From contig NC_069658.1 in the NCBI RefSeq assembly GCF_027244095.1, positions 422,742,687-422,806,686 on the forward strand: a stretch of DNA of 64,000 nt, written 5' to 3'. A program made the position numbers and the translations under genes. This document shows, one piece after another, positions 9,201 through 21,200 of this stretch. The number at the start of each line of letters is the position of its first letter. Within the stretch, counting starts at the first letter, position 1. Under the pieces are notes generated by a model, which worked only from the letters and a program-made list of their open reading frames with translations, had not been told where the DNA came from and did no database searches. Source of the DNA: Hemicordylus capensis. Taxonomy: Eukaryota; Chordata; Lepidosauria; Squamata; Cordylidae.

Positions 9201-12200
9201 GGCCATCACCACATCCCATGGCAGAGAATTCCATAGATTAATTATGTGCTGTGTGAAATAGTACTACTTCTTGTTGGGCCTAAATTTCCTGGCCTTCAGT
9301 TTCAAGGGATGACACCTGGTTCTAGTGTTGTGAGAAAGGGAGAAAAATTTATCTGTCCACTCCCTCTACTCCATGCATAATTATATATACCTCTATACAG
9401 ACTCTATCATGTCTTCCTGTAGTTGCCTCTTTTCCAAACTAAATCACCCCAGATGCTGTAGCTTTGCCTCATAAAGTGCTCCAAGCCCCTGATCATCTTG
9501 GTTGCCCTCTTCTGCACCTTTTCCAGTTTCACAATGTCCTTATTAAGATATGGTGACCAGAACTGTACACAGTACTCCAAATGTGGCTACACCATAGTTT
9601 TGTTTAAGGGCATTATAATATTAGCAGTTTTATTTTCAAATCCCTTCCTAATGATTCCAAGCATGGAATTTAGCCTTTTCACAGCTGCCATGCTCTGAGT
9701 TGACACTTTCAATGAGCTGTCCACCATGACCCCAAGATCACTCTCCAGGTCAGTTGCTGACAGCTCAGACCTCATCAGCATGTAAGTGCAGTTGAGGGGT
9801 TTGCCCAAATATGCATCACTTTAAACTTGGTAACATTGAACGTACATTTTAATGTTTCCAAATGTCTTTTAATGTATCACTTTGAATTACTCTGCATTAC
9901 ACTTTGCATTGTAATAACCTCCTATATCTTATGCTGGTATATGACCGTAATAAAGATGATTGATTGACCTTCATTCCACATATTTCAGAGAAACTGAAAT
10001 CAACCCACAGAACTTAGCTCATTAACTAGCCTGCAGATACATACGTTAAATAGATTTCTGCATAAAATACCTAACTGCTAGCTTTGCTTTTAAAAGTATA
10101 CTCAAGTAAGGGGGATTGCTAAATACTTAAAAGATCTGGGTCTGCCTCAGGACTAGAGTTGTCTTACCTTCTCACCCCACCCCCCAGATTTCGAGAATTA
10201 AACCTTTTTTATACTCACTGAAGGAATCCAACATTCTCTTCCAGTTTTTGAAGCCATTAATCACCAATGCATCGAGCAATATTAGGCAGCACAAAGGATC
10301 AGGACACGAAATAATTTATGCAGGGCACCCAGTACTGTCAGTGCCCCTACTCAAGTTGTCCCAAAGCTGGCAGACATATTTAATAGTGTAGCATAACTCT
10401 TTAAAAAGAGAACTTAATCTGTACAATTTTATTCATTAAATTGATTTCTATAGTTAGTAAAGTTGGAGTTTACTCTAATGTAGACTCAATTAACTGAGAA
10501 GGTCTAAGTATTGCCCCAAAGCAGGTAAAATTGTACACTGGATAAACTGGCATACTTGGATTTAATCCAGTTTAGTCACAAACAGGTTTTTTTTTTTAAA
10601 GTGGTTTGCTGGATTCTGTCTTACTAGAGTTCATGAACTACAACCCTTTTAAAAAAAATGAGATTTTAGTTTATGTTGGTTCCATTTATTCTGCTAGGAA
10701 AATGGGCTGGTTGGTGAGTGCAGATTCTCATGAGTGATGTTGCAACAGACATTGGTAGCTCAGTGACTTTTTAATTTTAAGGAAAACATTATTTTGGCAA
10801 TTGTAATATGCATAACCTTTTTTCTGTATGTTGTTTTCTTCTCAGTGCCTTACCAATGAACAACCTAGTAGGGGTGTGCAATTTGGATTTTCGGCGTTTC
10901 GATTCGGATCCGAACTGAAACACCCCTGTTCTGTTCTGTATCCGAATATGGCCCATCTGAATCACCCCTGATTCGATTTGGATCCAAATTAATCCGAATC
11001 CGAATCTGAATCGATTCAGATTAAAAACCGGGTCCCAGGGGCAAAATAGTGGGGTGGGGTGGTAGTTCCCAATGGGTGGAGGCTACCACCCAAATTTCAG
11101 GGGGATTGGGCAAAGGGCTGGTTTTTGGTGAATTTTTGAAGTTTTAGTGTCTTTGGGGCAGATTGGGGGCATAACATGGGATCTGGGCCAAAGGAGTGGG
11201 GTGGGGTGGTAGTGCCTAATGGGTGGAGGCTACCACTCCAATTGCAGAGTGATGGGGCAAAGGGCTGATTTTTGGTGAATTTCTGAAGTTTACGCGTTTT
11301 TAAGGTTTTCCCCCCATTAGGTATAATGTAGGGTGTATCGCTTCACGTCGGGGGGAAAGGGGTGGCCTAGAGTGGTGTGGGGTTGGTGGTAGTGCCGGGT
11401 AGGGGCAAGGAAGCTACCTGAATTTTTTCAAAGGATTTGGGCAGAGGGCTGATTTTTGGTTAATTGTTGAAGTTTACGCGTCTTTAAGGTTTTTCCTCAT
11501 AAGTTATAATATAATGGAGCTTTCAGCAGCCCCATAAATGCACTTGGGGGGTGCTGGGGTGGCCCAGAGCGAGTGGTGGTGTAGTGCACATAGGGTGCCA
11601 ACCACCCCCATGGGTTTCTAACCCATTGCGTACAGGGTTCTGTTGTTTCTGAGGTATTCTGAGTGTGGATTCTATGATAGCAAATGAGATTTTCAATGAG
11701 ACACCATGAATCCACTCTTATTTGCTATCATAGAATCCACACTCAGAACACCTCAGAAACAAGAGAACCCTGTACGCAATGGGTTAGAAACCCATGGGGG
11801 TGGTTGGCACCCTATGTGCACTACAGCACCACTCACTCTGGGCCACCCCAGCACCCCCCAAGTGCACTTATGGGGCTGCTGAAAGCTCCATTATTATACC
11901 TTATGAGGAAAAACCTTAAAGACGCGTAAACTTCAACAATTCACCAAAAATCAGCCCTCTGCACAAATCCTTTGGAAAAATTCAGGTAGCTTCCTTGCCC
12001 CTACCCGGCACTACCACCAACCCCACACCGCTCTAGGCCACCCCTTTCCCCCCGACGTGAAGCGATACACCCTCCAATATACCTAATGGGGGAAAACCTT
12101 AAACTTCAACAATTCACCAAAAATCAGCCCTTTGCCCAATCACTCTGAAATTGGGGTGGTAGCCTCCACCCACTAGGCACTACCACCCCACCCCACTCTT

Positions 12201-15200
12201 TTGGCCCAGATCCCACGTTATGCCCCCAATCTGCCCCAAAGACACTAAAACTTCAAAAATTCACCAAAAATCAGCCCTTTGCCCAATCCCTCTGCAATTG
12301 GGGTGACAGCCTCCACCCATTAGGCACTACTACCCCACCCCACTATTTTGCCCCTGGGACCCGAAATTTGAGTAGAAGAATTTCAGACCTTTTTGCATTG
12401 AAGTCAATGGGGGGCAAAAAGGCGGGAAATTCAAATAGATGTCAAAATCCAAAAATCCGAATATTCAGAGCCGAAACGGAGGTGATTCGGTTTGGCTATG
12501 AAAAATTTTGGATGGCCAGAAGGGTGATTCGGTTTGGATCCGAATCACCTGAAATTGGCTGTTTCGGGTACAGATCGTTCTGTACCCGAAACGTTTCGCA
12601 CATCCCTGCAACCTAGTTATCTAATTATTTGTTAGATGGTTTGGTTCATACTAATGAAAGATTATTTAAAATATCTCAGATCGATATAACAAAGTATAAT
12701 GTTTACATGTTAGTGACACCTTATCATTTCTGTGAAATGTAACTTACTTGATTTTAAAATGAACTATTTCTAAAAGTGAACATTCAACTTCATTTGCCAT
12801 TTTGTTGTTTGTTTGTTTGTTTGTTTATTTATTGTTAAATTTACATTCTGCCTTTTATTAAAACAATCCCAAGGCGGTTTACAGCAAAATTTAAAAACAA
12901 GATTGTAAAAAAGACACAATTAAAATATTAAGCTAAAAATATAAAACAAATCTGATTAAAAATTTAAAAAGCATAAAAGCAATACAAAGAGCAGCAGCAG
13001 AGACAATCAAATAAAAGCCTGGGTAAAAAGCCACAAGCATTTAACATGCTTTCTAAAAGCTGTGATGGAGACTGAGGAGCGAATAGCCACTGGGAGAGCA
13101 TTCCAGAGTCTGAGGGCAGCAAAAGAGAGGGCCCTGTCCCGCATGTACGACAACCAAGCCTCCCTCATTTCCGGCACCCAGAGCAGAGCCCCCTCAGATG
13201 ATCTCGTCACGTGGGCAGCAACCCTTGGGAGCAGGCAGTACCTCAGATATCCCGGGCCCAAATCGTCTATTGGACCATTTTCTCATAATGAGAGTGTATG
13301 ATTTAGAGACCACATCATCCTTCCAGCTTGCATAATCTCTCCCAACAAAGGTGGCCCCGTTAACAGACTTGCTAGACCAAACAGATAACCGTAGAACAAT
13401 TACTCTTAGCATCCACTTTAAATAGGAACACCATTTTAGTGGTGTTACTGAATACAGACTGAGGCTGTGCACATGACTTCGGGCCGCTGCTCCTGAGGGC
13501 TGCAGGAAAAGCAGGAGCTCACCTGCCTTCCGTGGCAGCCAAGCGGCAGCCATCTGTGCTTTCACCATGTTGCGTGCCCACACGACTGGTGGCGTGGCAA
13601 AGGCTGAAGCCGGGAGCGGGAAGATTCCCACCCCCCACACATCGCAAAGTGTGCTGTGCCACAAGCACTGTGGCCGCTCACATTAGAGCAGCCACCACAC
13701 TCAGCATGGCCACTCCTTTCCCCTGGCTGGCTGCCGGAAATGGCAAGCCAGGCAGAAGCCTTTTAACCCGGAGACGATCGTTCTTATGATTTCCTGCTGA
13801 GGTTAAACTAACCTCAGCTTCATCTAACCTTGGCTAAAGGCCGGGGTTAAAAGTTGGGTTGGGTGAGAGGGAGGGCAGCGCCGGGATTGGGCTCGATCCC
13901 AGCGTTGAACACGAGCAGCCCAACCCAGGCTGTGCTGCACTAGCCTGGGTGAGGTTGCTCGTGTGAATAGGATAACTGAGTTTTATGGGACACTTATAAA
14001 CATGGCATCTTACCAGTATAACTTTCTTTTGATTTCCAGAATGTGGAATAAGGCCTCTTGTGGATGAGATAAAAGGGAGTCGAATTGTAGGTGGACATGA
14101 TGCTCAGGTTGGGGCATGGCCGTGGCAAGTTAGTCTTCAGATTTTCCACTTTGGTGAAGGTTTTAAACATGCATGTGGTGGATGTTTAATTAATCACAAC
14201 TCGGTGCTAACAGCAGCACACTGCATTAGAAACTGGATGTATGTATCCTTAAATTCTAAACCTTTTTTCTGTATGTGTTTGATGTGAAAAAGGTATATTG
14301 ATCAAAAATACATTGGCTAAATTTGCATATAGATAAGTCTAAATTTGTACATTTGTTTGTGAATCCATCTACTCCTACCATTAAGTGTACGTACAGTGGG
14401 TGATGAGGGTGCATTTTCTCACCCATTATCATCCAACTGATGTATCAAAAGGTATAATAGATTCTCTTTAATGTCAAGCCCTTTTAATGTTGAGCAATAA
14501 CTTTCCCTCTCAAGGTGCAGAGCTAGCCCCCTTACATGTCATAGTGGTATTGACCTAGTTTGTACTACACAACTGGCTGGCATGCCGTTTTGATTACATA
14601 GTTGCTCTGCAGCTCTATATTTCAGGGCAATGGCAGTTTTCAAAATTAAAAACTCAGCACTGTAATGGCATGTATTGAAACCTCTAAGTCAAGGATTCTC
14701 AATGTTGGGTCCCCAGATGTTATTGTACTTCAACTCCCATAATTCCCTGCCCCAGTGGCCTTTGGCTGGAGATTATGGGAGTTGAAGTCCAATAACATCT
14801 GGGGACCCAACGTTGAGAATCCCTGCTCTAAGCAACCCAAATAGATCTGTTGTGTTGGTTAACTCCATGAAAAACAATCTATTAACCTCTTATTATGTCA
14901 TTATTATATTATTAATTATTATTATTTTTATTATATATAATATAATATAATATTATATTATTATTTTATTATTATGTCATATTATACGGTTTTAGATACT
15001 TAGTGACAGTGTTCCCTCTAACAGGGCTTCCCAGATGTTGTTGACTACAACTCCCAGAATCTCCAGCTGCAATGGCTTTTGCTTGGGGATTCTGGGAGTT
15101 GTAGTCAACAACATCTGGGAATCCCTGTTAGAGAGAACACTGTTCAGTGATGCACTTCCATCATCTGGTACATTCCTATGTCTCCTACTGAACTAGTTTG

Positions 15201-18200
15201 TCAAGTTATGTTGCAAAGATATCCTTAGAAAATGGTGAGGTTATAGGCTGTGTTTGTGACATCTGTCTCCTTTTATCTCAGTTGCTATAATGGAAAGAAT
15301 GCAGAACTGACCCAAGCCCCCCCACGGCCCCACCCCCTGCAGTATTTGAGGCAGCAAGGTGAGCAGCTGCCCCTCTCCCTGCAGTATGCTGCCTCCCACC
15401 GTGATTCCCCCCCTCACTCTTATTTCTGCCCCAGTGCACACAGCACACTGCCTAACCTTTCTCCTCACCCTCTGATCTCCCTTGCAGCTGCACACCAACC
15501 TCTTTGCCCTTCATTTCCCTGCCCACTCACAATTTCCTTACTAACAGTGCACACCAAAGCACACACCCCCACCCCCACCCCCACACACACTTACCTGGCA
15601 GCAGCCACTTCTCCTCCTGCTCTCTCTTTTCAAAATGCAGGGGGTGGGAAATGGAATGGCAGGAAACATGGAGGCTAGATAGCCCACTGCTCACTCTCTT
15701 GAAAAGGCAGGGAGCAGGAAAAGGGGCAGTGACTGCAGAGCCTCCATCTCCAGATAGGGTAGGGGTGAGGTGACTGTCAACTGGTGGTGCAGTGAGGTGG
15801 CCAGCAGGGGCAGGCGCAGGGTGCCCCCACCAATCCACCACTAATGCACCACCACACCTCATTAGTGGGCTGGCCCTGAAGAATGCAACCCTGTTTAAAA
15901 CCTTGGAAATAATACAGCCCTGAGAAGATTTATCTGTCTTGGTTCCTCTTTCATTCTACTTTGCAGTCATTATTACCTCACAATAATTGACTCTAGAAAT
16001 GACTGTAGGACAAAGCCCTTTGTGGATGATCTCCTAGCCAAAGGTCAGTGGTAGGCCCCGTGCGGTGGACGCAAAAGATCCCAGGTTGAATCCTTGTCAT
16101 CTTCAGGTCAGGCTGGAAAAGACCCCTGCCTGAAACCCCGGTGAACTGCTGCCAGTCAGTTTAGACAATGCTAGGCTAGATGGACAAATGATCGGACTCA
16201 GTAGAAAGTCCAAAACCTTCTATGTGCTCCTTTAATCTCAGAAGCCAGTCGATCAATCTCCTCCTCCGAACCACATTTGTTTGTATCCTTGTAAATCACT
16301 AGATAGAAGGTTAAAGGTGAATAGAACAGGAGGAGGAGGAGGGAAGGGAGGGAGATGTGGATGAAGGCAAGGAAGTGGAAGCTCTGGCAAAGCTACCCGA
16401 GGAGCTTAAGAAAGCAAAAGCAAGCCTCGTGTCATAGAAAGGGTGGAAGGAACTGAGCAACAGATGGCTGGATAATACTTTTGTATAAGGGCAGTTATAA
16501 GGGCATATTTGCAGTTTTATTCTCAAATGTCTTTCCTAATTACCCTGAGCATGGAATTGGCCTTTTTAACCAGCGGCCGCACACTAATGAAGCATGTGTG
16601 TATGGGTGTGCTGGGAGGCCTTGCACAGCTCCCCAGTCTTTTGCATGTGCCCTGTAGTTCTGAGCACTGCTCCCATTGCAAAAGCACTCTGTGAGAGTGG
16701 AAACTCATCCCTGTCAGTAACATGTTTCTACTCAGCGTGTGAGAAGCTCAGACATATTAGCCCTCTTGTGCAACAGTGAGTGTGCAGGAGGACTAGGTGA
16801 GAGTTGTGCGAGGGCTCTGGGCTTATGCCTGCAAACCCTCCTTTTATACACGCATTGTTAGGATGTCAGCCACTGAGTCAACTTTTGAATTCAGATATCT
16901 ACCACAACCCCAAAACTTCTTTCCTGCTTAGCCACTGCCAGCTCAGACCTCCCTTGATATATATGTGAAGTTAGGGTTTTATTTGTCCCATTGTGTAAAT
17001 TAAGTAATTGAACTGCATTTTTTGAACTCTTTGCAATTTGTTTTGCTTTTCATTACCCTGAATGAGTTGGTGTACTTGGCCACTCATACTGCAAATTCAT
17101 CCCAAAATTCAACTTTCTCACAGTCAAACTAGAACAGATGTATACTATGTATTTAGTATTGCGTGTGTCATCTTTTGTTTTCTAAATAGCAGCTGCGGTG
17201 GGGACTCATTGGCATTTGTGACAATGGCAGGGGGAAAGAGTTCTTGGGAAAGAGTTCAGGGGAAAAGAGATCTTGATCTCTTTAAATTTCTCAAACACTT
17301 GACTTTTCTTTCTCAGAGCATATACATAGCAAAATCTGGAGAAATCGTCAATAAAAGTCAAAATGTATTTATTTCCAGAAAGGCTTGGTTGCAAGGGACC
17401 ACAAATGTCGGAATGGGCCAGCTGTAGAACCTCCTTTGATTCCACACTCTTCTTAGCAGCAAAACTAGGCATCACTCCTTTGTTAAGTATGCAACAGTGA
17501 CATCTGCTGGCCATTTTTGGACATTCACTTATATTAAAGTCCTTTATTAATTATTTCATTTGAAAATCAGTTTTAATATTTAATCTTCTGTGGTCCAATT
17601 TCCTGTGCCACAAGAAATCACAATTTTTGTGTTGGCATGTGCTTGCCACATTTACTTGTGCAGTAACACAGTCTAATTCCAAAAATCCATCATCACACAT
17701 ATGAGCAGTCATAATCAATTCATCATCTTTGGAAATCTAGCATCCTTCATTCTCAAAAATCACTTTGCACCCCTTCTTAAGTCCATGTCCAATTGAAATT
17801 AAATTGGTTTGCATTTCTGGTACTAAGAGGGCATCATTTATTAGAACTTTCCAGATTTCATCATCTGCTCCTTTGCAGAAGATTTTAGCAAGTCCTTTTC
17901 CTCTTGCAACTATCTGCTAGAGCAACTACACCTTTGTAGTCTTTGTCTAATTCAATGAACCAATCAGCAGTATTAAATATATTTTGTGTAGCACCAGAAT
18001 CAAGAATAAAAATCTGTTTTTGATCTGTTTTTAATGCTACATGATAGTTTTTGGGTGAAACATTGCCTGTTCTGGGGCTGTCTCTCTTTAGCTTTCCAAA
18101 TCTACCACATTGTTTGCCCTTTTGATTGTCTCTTTGTCTGTTGCCGGGACTGGGCTCTGTGTTTACTTTGTTGTCATGGCAACTGGTTTCCTTTCCTGTT

Positions 18201-21200
18201 GAATTCCTAGGCTCTGGATTACCTGTTTGTCACTATAGTAACCATGGTGACTATCTCTTTTGAATTTTGCGCCTTCTTTACATGTTAATGATTGACCTTG
18301 TTTCCTGGAGTAAGCTACAGCAGTTTGGGTTTGGAAGTTATCTTGCTGTAGTTTTAAGCTGAAGTTCCTCAGAGTAGATATTACATTTTCCAAAAATAAT
18401 TGGGTCCCTGATGCCTCCAGGGCCATAATAAGAGGATCTAAACTCTTAGGCAAGGATTGCAGGATTTGTCCAATCAGCATAATATCATCCCATTCATATT
18501 TGCTATTTTTCAAAAGCCTGTTGGTTTCTAAGAGACTTGCTATGTGGGCTTCAAAAAAAACCCTTCCTGCATCTGCATCTGGCATAGTCTTTTAAAGAAA
18601 AGGAGAGCTGCGTTTGGAGAAACCTGTCCACATTGCTTTCTTAATTTTTTCCAAGCTTCAGATGCTATCTTGGTATCACGTATATAGATCAGTAATGCAT
18701 CATTCACATTCAAAATGAGGAGTCCATATGCCTGTTGGTTCCTCTTATCCCATGAGGTTTGATCAGCAGCTCCTTCGTCTGGGCGTTGCTCCGTGAGAAC
18801 CTCAGAGATTCCTCTTGTCTTGAAAACTGCTTCCATCTTCAAAGCCCATAGCTCGTAGTTGTTCCCATCCAATTTGGGAAAAGGAAAAGATATTCCTGAA
18901 TCCATGCTGTAGTTCTATCTAACTCAGCTGCACTTTTTAAAAGGAGGGGGAAACAAACTCTGCTTGTGCCTAAAAGCTTGTTGTTGCTCCTGCTGGGCCC
19001 ATAACCCTGTTGGGGGTTGTTAATTTTACCCCCAGTAGGTAAACAGCAGAGCACTAGGGAAGTTCCAGTTACAGAGTAGGTAGCAGGATGGCTTAGTTGT
19101 TGCAACTATTTAGAGGAAACACATGGAGATTCTTGTAGAACTAAATACTAAGTATTTATTGGTTAAGTACACTTGGATAGGAAAGACTTAATCCTAATCT
19201 AAAGGACTACATAATGAATAGGTAAGGAGAGAGATGTTTCCATCTGCTCTCCAAGAGGAAAGGAAGGATTGTGACTCAGCACAGGAAGCGCTGAAGAGTC
19301 AGATCAGGGATCATAAAGTAGGGACAGATAGGGAGACCCTTACTCACTGTCTCCACACCCAATGCCCCTAGTGGTCATTAGGGTAGATGGTGCAAAAGGC
19401 AGATGCACTGGAACACCATCTCCAGCATCCATGAGACATGACTTTGGCCAGGGGAATCTGAAGAGCTGTTTTAGGCATGACCTTTTACTTTGAACTTCAG
19501 GCACCCATGCCAAAATGCAAACGGCTTATGCACCTTCCTTCAGTTTAAAAGGTAGCTTGACATCTAGCCTGGGCAGACCACTACTCAGGAATCACACGTT
19601 CAGTGCTCTTGCAAATGTGTATAATTATTTGTGCAGTTACATAGGAACATAGGAAGCTGCCATATACTCAGTCAGACCATAGGTCCATCTAGCTCAGCAT
19701 TGTCTACACAGACTGGCAGCGGCTTCTCCAAGGTTGCAGGCAGGAATCTTTCTCAGCCCTATCTTGGAGATGCCATGGAGGGAACTTGGAACCTTCTGCT
19801 CTTCCCAGAGTGGCTCCATCCCCTGAAGGGAATATCTTGCAGTGCTCACACATCAAGTCTCCCATTGATATGCAACCAGGGCAGACCCTGCTTAGCTAAG
19901 GGGATAAGTCATGCTTGCTACCACAAGACCAGCTCTCCTCTTTGGCTTTGAAGTTCTTTGGCTTCTGGCATTAATATTTATGGACTGTTGATACTCTTTC
20001 ACATTATCCCCTGCATCACTATCCTCATTCCAGTTTCAGAAAATAATGGAATTCCCTGATGCTGTGCATAATTTCTGCACACAATAACTGTTATCACAAA
20101 AGTAAATCTCCTGAATGGTTTGACTTACAACATTGCTTTATTTACTGAAGAGTATGCCACGAAGAGATTCCAAGCTTGTTGTTGGGGCAGTGGGTGGGAT
20201 CTTTGAATTGGTTTTATATTGAACATGTTTTGAGCTTGTTTTTACTGATTACATTGCTTGTGGCTGGGGATGATGGGAATTGTAGTTCAGTAAGATCTGG
20301 TGGGCCCTACATTAAGCATCACTGATTTAGAGCAATCCTAGCCATCCACTCACTCTGATCAAATCTGGCTCTCGCTTATTGCCTTTGCCCAGGATATGAA
20401 GCAATAGTCAACTCACAAGTGTCAGAGACTATGAAGTAGCAATAGTAAAAATTAGCAAGTACTGAAGTAATAATTGACTTAATGAAATATTTTATATTAT
20501 CCTAGGGACCCAGGGTTTTGGAAGGCTGTGATTGGACTGCATCATACTAGTAGATACCTCCCTCAGACTGTAACATGCCGGGTCAGGGCTATCATGGCCC
20601 ATTCTGATTTCAACAAGGACACCTTTGAAAATGATCTTGCCTTGGTTAAACTAATAGACACTGTCGAATTCAATGACTATATTCAGCCAATCTGCTTACC
20701 TAATAATCCTCTTGTTGTGACGGATGAGACACCATGTTACATAAGTGGATGGGGGGATACAAAAGAAAAAAGTAAGTATTTACTTTTTCTTTTAAACTAA
20801 TATATTGCTAAAAGTGAGAAAAGGACATTCACCAATGTGATGTGCAGTGTCACATCTCTGTAACACTGTGCAAAGTTCCATGCATGTTTTAATGGAAGTA
20901 CTGCTAGTGCACATTGCTGATCATTGATCTTAATAAAGTTCTGATCTGAACCGCTAGTGCAACCACCCATTCTGACCAGTGTCAAGGCTGCGTTCCATAA
21001 AGTTCCATATGTGTTTTAATGGAATGTGTGCACAATTGCGGAAGAGTGCTCTTTGTGCAAATGCAACAATTGTGCAATGTAGTTTCACGATAGACGATGT
21101 GCAATTGTTTATTTCCAATGGCTGTCCACCACACAATTTAGTTTGCACAGTTTTTCCGTTTGTGCAAAAATCCTCTTCTGCAACTATGCACACATTTTGT

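Larger units (their letters stand above)
17260..19427 (-). mobile_element. Ty1/copia retrotransposon fossil, 5' part
   Basis: Minus-strand Ty1/copia (Pseudoviridae-type) element. Parts seen: a 5' LTR (19008-19427, TG...CA ends), a primer-binding site directly after it, a gag-like region (about 18163-18905, with the UBN2/copia-gag look of [20 protein letters not shown]) and the start of an integrase region (about 17206-17514, with [16 protein letters not shown] and FIDDFSR). The remaining pol and a 3' LTR are not here. It is broken, with several breaks and loss of the 3' half. It looks moderately old. A separate 3' part of the same family lies at 29082-30145. Confidence 0.85.

Noticed and set aside
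10869-12608. A host inverted duplication or palindromic gene pair
   Set aside because: The 8-bp target duplication and hAT tips identify a transposon; no coding sequence is preserved.
13007-13261. 84-codon minus-strand frame as a host gene
   Set aside because: Its [10 protein letters not shown] motif is the C-terminal end of an L2 LINE.
18992-19007. A tRNA-Met gene fragment
   Set aside because: Only the anticodon arm is present and it abuts an LTR, so it is a primer-binding site and not a tRNA gene.
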